From positions 1-8,394 of the forward strand of contig USDC01000024.1 of NCBI GenBank assembly GCA_900553435.1: DNA of 8,394 nucleotides. Reading direction: 5' to 3'. The position numbers were made by a program, and so were the translations under genes. Source of the stretch: an uncultured Mycoplasmatota bacterium. GTDB lineage: Bacteria > Bacillota_I > Bacilli_A > RF39 > UBA660. Positions 1 to 6,609 of the stretch are shown here, in pieces (the first letter of the stretch is position 1; each line of letters begins with the position of its first letter). The notes under the pieces were generated by a model. The model was not told the DNA's origin. It made no database searches and saw only the letters and a list, made by a program, of their open reading frames with translations.

Positions 1-1281
1 GTCGCAGATAAAGAGAATAAAAGCACAGAACATAAGTGGTATGATTATGAAGAAAAAATGTGGGCAAATAGTGTAACAGTAAAAAGTGAAAAAAGAGAGG
101 AATATAAAAACGGAAGTTTAGGAACAGAAATAAAAATAGAAGATATTTTAACAATGCAAGTGTGGATACCAAGATATAAATATAAGGTATGGAATTATAA
201 TTTAGATGGAACAAAAACAAGTGAGCCTCAAGAAATAGAAATAAAGTTTGAAAAAGGAACAAACACAACAGGAGATATAAAATGCACAGATAACATACAA
301 GGAGAAGATGGAGACGGAACAAGTGAGGTGTGTACTTTAAATGAAGAGAAGTGTACAGACAGTTTATGTAATAATAAGTATTACACTCATCCAGCCTTTA
401 CATTTGGTAGTGTTGATTTAACAGGTTTTTGGGTAGGAAAATTTGAAGTATCAAGTGATGTAAATTGCATTCCATTAAATTATTCTACTTTAGGCGAAGA
501 TTGTAATTTAAGTACAATTAATCCATTAACCAAACCAAATACTACTAGTTGGAGGGGAGCTCCAGTATCTACTTTTTTTACAAATATTAAAAAAATGAAT
601 TCTACTGGAAACATATATGGACTTAGTTCTAATGTTGATAGCCACATGATAAAAAACATTGAATGGGGAGCAGTAGCATATCTATCACACTCAAAATATG
701 GAACATGTACAAACGGAATATGTAAAGAAATAGGAATGAATAATAATAGTAATTACATAACAGGATGTGGAGCAAATGCCGGTAGTAGTGAAAGCACAAG
801 TTGTAACTCATATGAAACAGAACTAGGGAGTAGTGCATCAACTACTGGAAATATATATGGAGTATATGACATGAGTGGTGGTGCATTAGAGTATGTAATG
901 GGAAATATGGTAGGTCCAGATGGAAAGAGTATGATGAGTGGAGGTTCTTATGGTGCAAATTCTGGCTTTACTGGTATTGTGTATGCTACTGGAAGTTATA
1001 TTGATTTTACTGGAGATTATGATTACCCATCAGAAAAATACTATGATAAATATTCTTTTAATGGTGAAACAGCTAGAAAAAACACTGGAAAACTTGGTGA
1101 TGCATCTAAAGAAGTTTTTACATGGTATTCTTTAGATATATATAATTTAAGAGGATTATATCCATGGCATTATAGGGGAGGAATGTATAATAGTCGTTAT
1201 GCTCCAGGAGTATTTGCATTAAACGGTGGAACTGGCCATGCCTCAGCACTTGAAAGTAGTAGGTTTGTAATAACTAATTAA
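1..1281 (+). CDS. FGE/SUMF1-like surface protein, C-terminal part (5' end outside window)
   Basis: The frame is open from base 1, so the ATG at 58 is very likely internal and the gene starts upstream; 426 residues are visible, ending in TAA. Numbering from base 1, there is a WYDYEEKMWANSV segment (13-25), a WIPRYKYKVW strand (55-64), an acidic insert with four cysteines (about 95-123), then a domain with landmarks of the formylglycine-generating-enzyme fold: GFWVGKFE (142-149), MIKNIEWGAVAYLSHSKYG (216-234), GVYDMSGGALEYVMGN (287-302), MSGGSYG (312-318), and a final RGGMYN...SSRFVITN block (392-426). The catalytic cysteine pair of true FGE, expected in the last block, is absent, so formylglycine formation is unlikely; a binding or surface role is inferred. 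GGALEY replaces the more usual GGAWEY. Ten cysteines lie between 95 and 268, suggesting disulfides outside the cell. Signal or anchor would lie upstream. I recall similar proteins in gut Bacilli genomes; their function is unknown to me. Confidence 0.8.
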   Translation, partial: VADKENKSTEHKWYDYEEKMWANSVTVKSEKREEYKNGSLGTEIKIEDILTMQVWIPRYKYKVWNYNLDGTKTSEPQEIEIKFEKGTNTTGDIKCTDNIQGEDGDGTSEVCTLNEEKCTDSLCNNKYYTHPAFTFGSVDLTGFWVGKFEVSSDVNCIPLNYSTLGEDCNLSTINPLTKPNTTSWRGAPVSTFFTNIKKMNSTGNIYGLSSNVDSHMIKNIEWGAVAYLSHSKYGTCTNGICKEIGMNNNSNYITGCGANAGSSESTSCNSYETELGSSASTTGNIYGVYDMSGGALEYVMGNMVGPDGKSMMSGGSYGANSGFTGIVYATGSYIDFTGDYDYPSEKYYDKYSFNGETARKNTGKLGDASKEVFTWYSLDIYNLRGLYPWHYRGGMYNSRYAPGVFALNGGTGHASALESSRFVITN

Positions 1282-1307
1282 AAAAAGTGGAATTCCCACT
1301 TTTTTTA
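1279..1307. terminator. Bidirectional intrinsic terminator between convergent genes
   Basis: A perfect 12-bp stem (1279-1290 with 1296-1307) surrounds a 5-base loop AATTC; its GC part is GTGG/CCAC. A-run and T-run flanks give a U-tract in both reading directions. The TAA stop of the FGE-like gene (1279-1281) pairs exactly with the complement of the pyrophosphatase stop (1305-1307), so both genes end inside the hairpin and share it. Confidence 0.88.
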
Positions 1308-2927
1308 GTCTAATACATCTAATAATTTTGGTAACATTTGTTTTTTTCTTGAAACATAATTTGGTAAATACACGCCTTGCTTTATATCTTCAATATTAAA
1401 TGCAATTTTTACTAGGTTTTCACTTTCTTCATTATAGTAAAGATATGAACCATTATTTATTATATCAGTTACAAATAAAGCAACAATTTTTAAGTTTCTA
1501 TCTTTACTCATTTTATTTAGTTCTTCAATGTAAGCTTGTTTGTTATTTTCAATATTTTCAATAGATAGAGTCATTACTTGTGAAATACCTATTGAATCTT
1601 CTCCGACTTCGTATTGTTTATAATCTGTATTTATTACATCCTCAATAGTTTTACCAGTTATATCAACACCAGCTTTGTACATTAAAAGTCCATATTCCAT
1701 ATAATCTAAATTTAATAATTCTTCTAATTCTTTTACTATTTTTTTATCTAATTCAGTTGTAGTTGGACTTTTAAGTAATAGTGTATCAGATAATATACCT
1801 GAGAAAATTAACCCAGCCATTTCTCTTGATAGTGGTATATTATGGTCTTTATACATTGTATAAATAATAGTATTTGTACTAGCAACAGCCATATTTCTAA
1901 AGTTAATAGGATTTTTTGTATGAATATTTCCGATATTGTGATGGTCAATTACTTCTAATATTTCAGCTTCATCAAGACCAATTACACTTTGTCTTGGCTC
2001 ATTGTGATCTACAAGTATAACTTTTTTTCTTTCATTTGAATCAATATCTGCCATTCTAAGAAGTCCTAAACATTTTTCATTTTTATCAACTATCGGATAA
2101 TTAGTATGTCTTATTTTATTAGCACTTTCTTTAAATTCATTTACATAGTCATAATTATAAAAATATACAGGTTCATTATTTTTGTTTTCAATTAAATATT
2201 TATTATATGAGCATAAGTTAATTCTTTTTGTAACAAAAAATCCACTAAGTTTAGTTTTAATAATATTGACTTTATTTTTTCTAGCTTCTTCTAAATGTTC
2301 TTCTTTTATAAATGAGTCTCCAACTAAGATAATAAGTTGTATTTTCTTTTTTATTGCATATTCAATAACACTGTGTCTATCAGCAACAATTAAAATATCT
2401 GACTCATTAAAATCAACATTTTCTCTTATAGTTGTACTTCTATATGAGGCAACTCTAATTTTACCTTCTATTTCATCGTTAAATCTAAGTAATTCTTTAG
2501 CTTCAAGTGTTCTAAGTATATTATCATAACTTGTTTTAATGTTTTCAAAATCTCCATTTATAAGATAATTAGCTATTTCTTTTAAGGTAATCATACCACT
2601 TAGTTTTCCATTTTTTTCTATAATTGGTATACCACTTACATTATTTTCGCTCATTAAGTTATACGAATCATATAAACACATTTCTTCATTCGCATAAAAT
2701 CCCTTTAAATAATTTACATCGCTAAGTTGTAATTTAACATCATTTAAAAATTTTGGTTTTTCCACATTAAAATAATTTAATGCAAATTTAGTTTCATTAT
2801 TTACTTCTCCTAATCTCATTGGTTCTGTATGAAAACCAAGTTTGTTTTTTAAGTTAGATAAAGTAATAGACGCACAAATAGAGTCAGTATCAGGATTTCT
2901 ATGCCCAAATATGTATGTTTTTTTCAT
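1305..2927 (-). CDS. ppaC: Manganese-dependent inorganic pyrophosphatase with CBS and DRTGG domains
   Basis: Family II pyrophosphatase (DHH superfamily), a soluble Mn/Co enzyme hydrolysing pyrophosphate to two phosphates and pulling forward reactions such as tRNA charging. Numbering from the ATG at 2927 (540 residues): metal-binding GHRNPDTDS (8-16), first CBS motif (about 68-125), DRTGG-like segment (about 138-245), second CBS motif (about 250-298), VDHNE (306-310) and DHHN (328-331) of the DHH domain, DHHA2 domain to the end with the substrate-binding SRKKQ (526-530). Known CBS-pyrophosphatases of Clostridium type have this order and are inhibited by AMP or ADP and activated by diadenosine polyphosphates through the CBS pair; similar control here is inference. 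Start: an in-frame GTG at 2934-2936 has GGAGG (2943-2947) six bases upstream, but the ATG is preceded by GGTGA and gives the usual family N-terminus, and the predicted transcription start falls close to GGAGG. I prefer ATG; GTG would add three residues. Divergent from gltX-cysS. Confidence 0.95.
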   Translation of the reverse strand: MKKTYIFGHRNPDTDSICASITLSNLKNKLGFHTEPMRLGEVNNETKFALNYFNVEKPKFLNDVKLQLSDVNYLKGFYANEEMCLYDSYNLMSENNVSGIPIIEKNGKLSGMITLKEIANYLINGDFENIKTSYDNILRTLEAKELLRFNDEIEGKIRVASYRSTTIRENVDFNESDILIVADRHSVIEYAIKKKIQLIILVGDSFIKEEHLEEARKNKVNIIKTKLSGFFVTKRINLCSYNKYLIENKNNEPVYFYNYDYVNEFKESANKIRHTNYPIVDKNEKCLGLLRMADIDSNERKKVILVDHNEPRQSVIGLDEAEILEVIDHHNIGNIHTKNPINFRNMAVASTNTIIYTMYKDHNIPLSREMAGLIFSGILSDTLLLKSPTTTELDKKIVKELEELLNLDYMEYGLLMYKAGVDITGKTIEDVINTDYKQYEVGEDSIGISQVMTLSIENIENNKQAYIEELNKMSKDRNLKIVALFVTDIINNGSYLYYNEESENLVKIAFNIEDIKQGVYLPNYVSRKKQMLPKLLDVLD

Positions 2928-2942
2928 CTTTTTCACCTTTTT

Positions 2943-2959
2943 CCTCCGGTATTATAGCA
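2943..2959 (-). promoter_or_regulatory. Extended -10 promoter and Shine-Dalgarno of the pyrophosphatase gene
   Basis: On the minus strand TGCTATAAT (2959-2951) is a perfect extended -10 box (TGn-TATAAT). The -35 position, 17 bases upstream, reads about TGTATT and is weak, which is common with an extended -10. GGAGG lies at 2947-2943, only three bases after the -10, so transcription would begin within or next to it. The leader would then be under about 20 bases. This favours the ATG at 2927, served by GGTGA, over the GTG at 2936. Start sites are inferred, not measured. Confidence 0.6.
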
Positions 2960-3020
2960 TATTCCTTAAAAAAAATACATAAAAAATTAAAAAAATATGT
3001 ATAATAAAAAAGCAATTGTA

Positions 3021-3026
3021 TATAAT
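3021..3026 (+). promoter_or_regulatory. Candidate -10 box (TATAAT) for the hairpin-rich RNA
   Basis: A consensus TATAAT sits 4 bases before the first hairpin, so transcription would start around 3031-3034, at the base of that hairpin. The sequence 17 bases upstream (2998-3003, about TGTATA) is a poor -35. The surroundings are almost pure A/T, so a chance match is possible; the position just before a run of four hairpins is the main support. Confidence 0.45.
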
Positions 3027-3030
3027 AATA

Positions 3031-3141
3031 ATGTAAGCGAAGTTGCTTACATAATTGTTAGAAGAAAAATACTTCTAACTGTAGTTTTGAAAGTTTTATA
3101 CTTTCGTTAAGAGCCGACACAGTAGTAGTTCGGCTCTTTTT
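3031..3141 (+). ncRNA. Candidate structured small RNA or attenuator leader upstream of gltX
   Basis: Four consecutive hairpins fill about 110 bases without a gene. H1: ATGTAAGC/GCTTACAT, 8 bp, loop GAAGTT (3031-3052). H2: GTTAGAAG/CTTCTAAC, 8 bp, 7-base loop (3057-3079). H3: GAAAGT/ACTTTC, 6 bp, 5-base loop (3089-3105). H4: the terminator (3109-3138) followed by a short T-run. The three upstream stems are perfect. Possible long-range contacts: H1 loop GAAGT with ACTTC in the 3' arm of H2, and H4 loop ACAGT (3119-3123) with ACTGT (3078-3082). The 3' arm of H2 (3072-3079) could also pair with 3106-3113 (seven of eight positions, one of them G-U), which would open the foot of the terminator. No T-box consensus (TGGNACC) or riboswitch core I know is present. 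It could be an independent sRNA, since a separate gltX promoter follows, or an attenuator of the gltX operon. Family unrecognised. Confidence 0.6.
3109..3141 (+). terminator. Intrinsic terminator ending the hairpin-rich RNA
   Basis: AAGAGCCGA (3109-3117) pairs with TCGGCTCTT (3130-3138) around a 12-base loop CACAGTAGTAGT, followed by T residues to 3141. The GC-rich stem stands out in this AT-rich region. Only the plus orientation has a T-run after the stem, so it terminates rightward transcription before gltX, about 50 bases ahead of its start codon. Confidence 0.8.
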
Positions 3142-3145
3142 AATA

Positions 3146-3174
3146 TAGACTAAATACCTACATTTTGATAAAAT
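3146..3174 (+). promoter_or_regulatory. Candidate gltX operon promoter
   Basis: TAGACT (3146-3151, four of six matches to TTGACA), a 17-base spacer, and TAAAAT (3169-3174) preceded by TG at the extended -10 position (3166-3167). Predicted transcription start is about 3181, just before the Shine-Dalgarno of gltX, leaving a leader of about 10 bases. It lies after the terminator at 3109-3141, so the operon need not depend on read-through from the upstream RNA. Confidence 0.5.
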
Positions 3175-3181
3175 ATTAGTG

Positions 3182-3186
3182 GGTGA
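3182..3186 (+). promoter_or_regulatory. Shine-Dalgarno GGTGA that decides the gltX start
   Basis: GGTGA is the 3' part of the extended Shine-Dalgarno AAGGAGGTGATC and lies five bases before the ATG at 3192. The GTG inside it (3183-3185) is in frame and could be mistaken for a start codon, but nothing resembling a ribosome binding site precedes that GTG. The same layout occurs before the pyrophosphatase (GGTGA-AAAAG-ATG), and AGGTGAT precedes cysS. Confidence 0.65.
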
Positions 3187-3191
3187 AGAAA

Positions 3192-4616
3192 ATGAAAGTT
3201 AGAACACGTTTTGCACCATCCCCAACAGGATTTATGCACATTGGGAATTTAAGAAGTGCACTTTATAGTTATTTAATAGCTAAACATTTTGATGGAGAGT
3301 TTATTCTTAGAATAGAAGATACTGATCAAAATAGAAAAGTAGATGGAGCAATAGATTTTATTTATGAAACATGTAATTTATGCGGTATTAATTTTGATGA
3401 AGGACCTAATAATCCCGGAAAGTATGGTCCATATATTCAAAGCCAGAGAAAAGAAATATATTTAAAATATGCTAAGGAATTAATTGATAAAGGTAAAGCA
3501 TATTATTGTTTTTGTGACGAAAAGAGACTAAATTTTTTAAGGCAAAAAGCTGAAAAAAGAAAACAAGCATTTATGTATGATGGTCATTGTAAAAATTTAA
3601 GTAAAGAAGAAATAGAAAAGAATTTAAAAGAAAATGTTCCTTACGTTATTAGGTTTTCAATGCCTAAAGAAGGGGTTAGTTCTTTTGAAGATGTTGTTTT
3701 TGGAAAAATAGAAGTAGATAATAGTGTGTTAGAAGATATAGTATTAATTAAAAGTGATGGTTATCCAACATATAATTTTGCTAATGTGGTAGATGATCAT
3801 TTAATGAATATTACACATGTATCACGTGGCAACGAATACTTAATGTCTACTCCTAAATATAATCATATATATGATGCTTTTGGGTGGGAAAAACCAACAT
3901 ATATTCATATGCCTACAGTAAATGGCAGTGATAATAAAAAATTAAGCAAACGTAATGGGGATGCATCATTCATGGATTTATATAATGAAGGGTATTTACC
4001 AGAAGCAGTCATAAATTATTTGGCACTTTTAGGTTGGTCAAGTGAAAATAACAAAGAAATTTTTACTAAAGAAGAACTTATTAAAGAATTTGATATGTCA
4101 AGAATTGGTTCTTCTCCATCAATTTATGATGTTAAAAAACTAAATTGGTTTAACTCACATTATATAAAAGAATTATCTCTAGAAAAATTAAAAAATTTAA
4201 CACTACCATTTTTAAAAGAAGCATATAATTTAAAAGATAAGAGTGAAGAATGGATAAATGAATTAATATTACTTCATCAAAACTATATAGATTTTGGTAA
4301 AGAAATCGTAGATGCTACTAAAATGTTTTTTGAAGAAAATATTGAACTTGAAAAAGAAGCTAAAGAATTTATGGAAAGTGATGAAAAAATAAATAATACA
4401 ATTAAAGAATTTACAAAACACATAGAAAGTATAGATTGGACTATAGAAAATATTAAAGAAGCAATTGATAAAACAAAAGAAACAAGTGGTAATAAAGGGA
4501 AACTTCTTTTTATGCCAATTAGAATAAAAACAACAGGAATAATGCATGGTCCAGATCTTGCTAGTACTCTTCACTTATTAGGAAAAGAAAAAGTCTTACA
4601 AAGACTAAAAGGATAG
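3192..4616 (+). CDS. gltX: Glutamyl-tRNA synthetase
   Basis: Class I aminoacyl-tRNA synthetase attaching glutamate to tRNA-Glu in the cytoplasm with ATP, releasing AMP and pyrophosphate. From the ATG at 3192 (474 residues, normal for the family): RTRFAPSPTG (4-13), HIGN signature (16-19), LRIEDTD (39-45), a zinc-binding-like CFC (106-108) with YDGHC (129-133), the acceptor-recognition region with YNFANVVDDH (194-203) and THVSRGNEY (208-216), and KLSKR, the KMSKS counterpart (250-254), followed by a helical anticodon-binding domain. Most Firmicutes GltX proteins are non-discriminating and also charge tRNA-Gln, with GatCAB completing Gln-tRNA; this is likely here but cannot be read from the sequence alone. 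First gene of a gltX-cysS-yugP operon; its TAG stop overlaps the cysS Shine-Dalgarno. The GTG at 3183 would add three residues and lacks a ribosome binding site. Confidence 0.97.
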   Translation: MKVRTRFAPSPTGFMHIGNLRSALYSYLIAKHFDGEFILRIEDTDQNRKVDGAIDFIYETCNLCGINFDEGPNNPGKYGPYIQSQRKEIYLKYAKELIDKGKAYYCFCDEKRLNFLRQKAEKRKQAFMYDGHCKNLSKEEIEKNLKENVPYVIRFSMPKEGVSSFEDVVFGKIEVDNSVLEDIVLIKSDGYPTYNFANVVDDHLMNITHVSRGNEYLMSTPKYNHIYDAFGWEKPTYIHMPTVNGSDNKKLSKRNGDASFMDLYNEGYLPEAVINYLALLGWSSENNKEIFTKEELIKEFDMSRIGSSPSIYDVKKLNWFNSHYIKELSLEKLKNLTLPFLKEAYNLKDKSEEWINELILLHQNYIDFGKEIVDATKMFFEENIELEKEAKEFMESDEKINNTIKEFTKHIESIDWTIENIKEAIDKTKETSGNKGKLLFMPIRIKTTGIMHGPDLASTLHLLGKEKVLQRLKG

Positions 4617-4624
4617 GTGATGTT

Positions 4625-5938
4625 ATGTTACTATTTAACTCATTAACAAATAAACTTGAAGAATTTACTCCAATAAATAAAGGAAAAATAAATATGTATG
4701 TGTGTGGCCCAACGGTTTATAGTTATGCACACATAGGTAATATGAGACCAGTAATATTTTTTGATACTCTTTATAGATATTTTAAATATCTTGGGTATGA
4801 TGTTAAATATGCATCTAATTTTACTGATGTTGATGATAAAATAATAAATGCTGCCTTAGAACTTGGTATTACTGAAAAAGAACTTGCTAACCGTTTTATA
4901 CAAATATATTTAAAAGATATAAAAAGTTTTAATTGTCTAGATATAGATTACAGACCAAGAGTAACAGAAACTATGGATGAAATAATAAGTTTTATAGAAC
5001 AACTTTTAGAAAAAGGTTATGCATATAAAGTGAAAGATGATATTTATTTTAATGTTAGCAAAGTAAAAGAATATGGTTCACTTTCAAAACAAGATATAAC
5101 AAAATTAGAGTATGGTAGTAGAATAGAAGTTGACTCTGATAAAGAAAATCCATATGACTTTGTGCTTTGGAAAAAAACTGATAAGGGCATAACTTGGGAT
5201 GCACCATTTGGAACAGGTAGACCTGGTTGGCACACTGAATGTGTGGTAATGATTAATAAAATATTTAAAGAAAAAATTGATATACATGGAGGAGGAGTTG
5301 ATTTAAAATTCCCTCATCACGAAAATGAATGTGCACAAAGTTATGCAATGTGGAACCATCCGCTTGCCAATTACTGGATTCATAATGGACATGTTAAAGT
5401 AAATGGGGAAAAAATGAGTAAAAGCCTTGGCAACTTTATAATTGCTCATGAATTAAGAGAAAAGTATGATGCTAATGTAATAAGAATAGCGATGCTTAAA
5501 ACTCATTATAGAGCCCCTATTGATTTAACTGAGACTTTATTTAATGAAAGTATTAAAATAAATGATAAAGTTAAAAATGTACTTAAAAACGCTAATATTT
5601 ATTTACAAATAAATAATATAAATTGTAATAATATTACAAAAGATGAAAAACTAGAAGAATATATGGATGATGATGTTAATACTTCAAATGTGATTACTTA
5701 TCTTTTAGAATTAGTAAAAGACCTTAATATATCACTTAGAAAAAAAGACACAAATATTTCACAATTATATGATAAAATATTAATAGTCAGTAGTATTCTT
5801 GGTTTGGATTATGATTTAATAAAATTATCTTTAGAGGAAAAACAAATTTATAAAGATTGGGAAGAAGCAAGAATAAATAAAGATTTTGATAAAGCTGACG
5901 AATTAAGAAGAATATTGATTGAAAGGAAAATATTATAA
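4625..5938 (+). CDS. cysS: Cysteinyl-tRNA synthetase
   Basis: Class I synthetase charging tRNA-Cys with cysteine. In 437 residues, slightly shorter than the usual 460-470, all signatures are present: MYVCGPTVY (24-32) with zinc ligand C27, HIGN (36-39), FTDVDDKI (66-73), GRPGWHTEC (198-206) with C206, HGGGVDLKFPHHENE (221-235) giving H231 and E235, and KMSKS (263-267). The four ligands match the CysRS zinc site that discriminates the cysteine thiol. The shortness comes from the C-terminal part after KMSKS, where the anticodon-binding domain is reduced; the last helix (KDWEEARINKDFDKADELR) is typical. The start is fixed by AGGTGAT (4615-4621) and lies eight bases after the gltX stop, so the two are translated from one message. 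No T-box precedes it, although many Firmicutes control cysS that way. Confidence 0.97.
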   Translation: MLLFNSLTNKLEEFTPINKGKINMYVCGPTVYSYAHIGNMRPVIFFDTLYRYFKYLGYDVKYASNFTDVDDKIINAALELGITEKELANRFIQIYLKDIKSFNCLDIDYRPRVTETMDEIISFIEQLLEKGYAYKVKDDIYFNVSKVKEYGSLSKQDITKLEYGSRIEVDSDKENPYDFVLWKKTDKGITWDAPFGTGRPGWHTECVVMINKIFKEKIDIHGGGVDLKFPHHENECAQSYAMWNHPLANYWIHNGHVKVNGEKMSKSLGNFIIAHELREKYDANVIRIAMLKTHYRAPIDLTETLFNESIKINDKVKNVLKNANIYLQINNINCNNITKDEKLEEYMDDDVNTSNVITYLLELVKDLNISLRKKDTNISQLYDKILIVSSILGLDYDLIKLSLEEKQIYKDWEEARINKDFDKADELRRILIERKIL

Positions 5939-6609
5939 TGGGAACACAATTATTAATTATAGTTTTAATTCTTATTATCCCAGTGTGTGCTTCAATCTAT
6001 TGTCAAAGTACATATAATAAATATAAAAGAATTAAAACAGAAAAAGAAAAGACTGGTTTTGAAGTGGCAAGAGAAATTCTTGATAAAAATGGACTTAAAG
6101 ATGTTCATATTGTAGAAACTAGTGGAGTTATGAGTGATCACTATGATCCAAGACGCAAAGTTGTAAGATTATCACATGAAGTTTTTCATGGTAGTACAAT
6201 TGCTTCAATATCAATTGCAGCCCACGAAGTAGGACACGCAATACAAGATAAGGAAAAATATTTGTATATGAGAATAAGAGCATTTATATTTCCGATAGTA
6301 AATATTGCTTCATATTTTGCATATATTTTAATCATAATAAGTTTTATATTATCTAGCGTAAATTTACTATGGTTATCTATTATACTAATGTCTTTTGGTG
6401 TAATTTTTCAACTCGTTACATTACCAGTTGAATTTAATGCATCAAATAGGGCTGGAAAACAACTTAAAGCTTTAAAACAATTTAGCCAAAAAGAATTAAA
6501 TGGTTCAAAAAGTATGCTTACTTCTGCAGCACTTACATATGTTGCAGGTTTAGTAGCAAGTTTACTTGAACTTTTAAGATTAGTTTTAATAGCTAGGGGA
6601 AATGATTAA
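5938..6609 (+). CDS. yugP: YugP-type membrane zinc metallopeptidase
   Basis: Matches the neutral zinc metallopeptidase family typified by Bacillus YugP (Zn_peptidase_2), at the usual length (223 residues). An N-terminal membrane helix (about 4-20) is followed by a conserved region TGFEVAREILDKNGL (39-53), DHYDPRRKVVRLS (67-79) and the zinc motif HEVGH (96-100) inside AAHEVGHAIQD. Two helices (about 117-137 and 141-160), then LPVEFNAS (162-169), whose glutamate E165 is a probable third zinc ligand, and a last helix (about 195-217). Predicted integral membrane protease; substrates are not known. It overlaps the cysS stop by one base (TAATG), with AAAGGA (5922-5927) ten bases before the ATG, so translation is probably coupled. 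In many Firmicutes cysS is followed instead by mrnC and an rRNA methylase gene; neither is here. Confidence 0.92.
   Translation: MGTQLLIIVLILIIPVCASIYCQSTYNKYKRIKTEKEKTGFEVAREILDKNGLKDVHIVETSGVMSDHYDPRRKVVRLSHEVFHGSTIASISIAAHEVGHAIQDKEKYLYMRIRAFIFPIVNIASYFAYILIIISFILSSVNLLWLSIILMSFGVIFQLVTLPVEFNASNRAGKQLKALKQFSQKELNGSKSMLTSAALTYVAGLVASLLELLRLVLIARGND

Noticed and set aside
629..841. 70-residue minus-strand frame inside the FGE-like gene
   Set aside because: It is antisense to a convincing coding frame, has low-complexity composition and no ribosome binding site. The same applies to the other short frames inside the pyrophosphatase, gltX and cysS genes.
58..1281. ATG at 58 as the true start of the first gene
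   Set aside because: The frame is open to base 1 and the preceding residues fit the protein; no Shine-Dalgarno lies before the ATG.
1..1281. Active formylglycine-generating enzyme
   Set aside because: The C-terminal block lacks the cysteines needed for copper binding and catalysis.
3031..3036. Leader peptide starting at the ATG at 3031
   Set aside because: The next codon is TAA, and no ribosome binding site precedes it.
3031..3180. T-box leader controlling gltX or cysS
   Set aside because: The conserved TGGNACC antiterminator sequence is missing and about 110 bases is too short for stem I plus antiterminator; no specifier loop can be identified.
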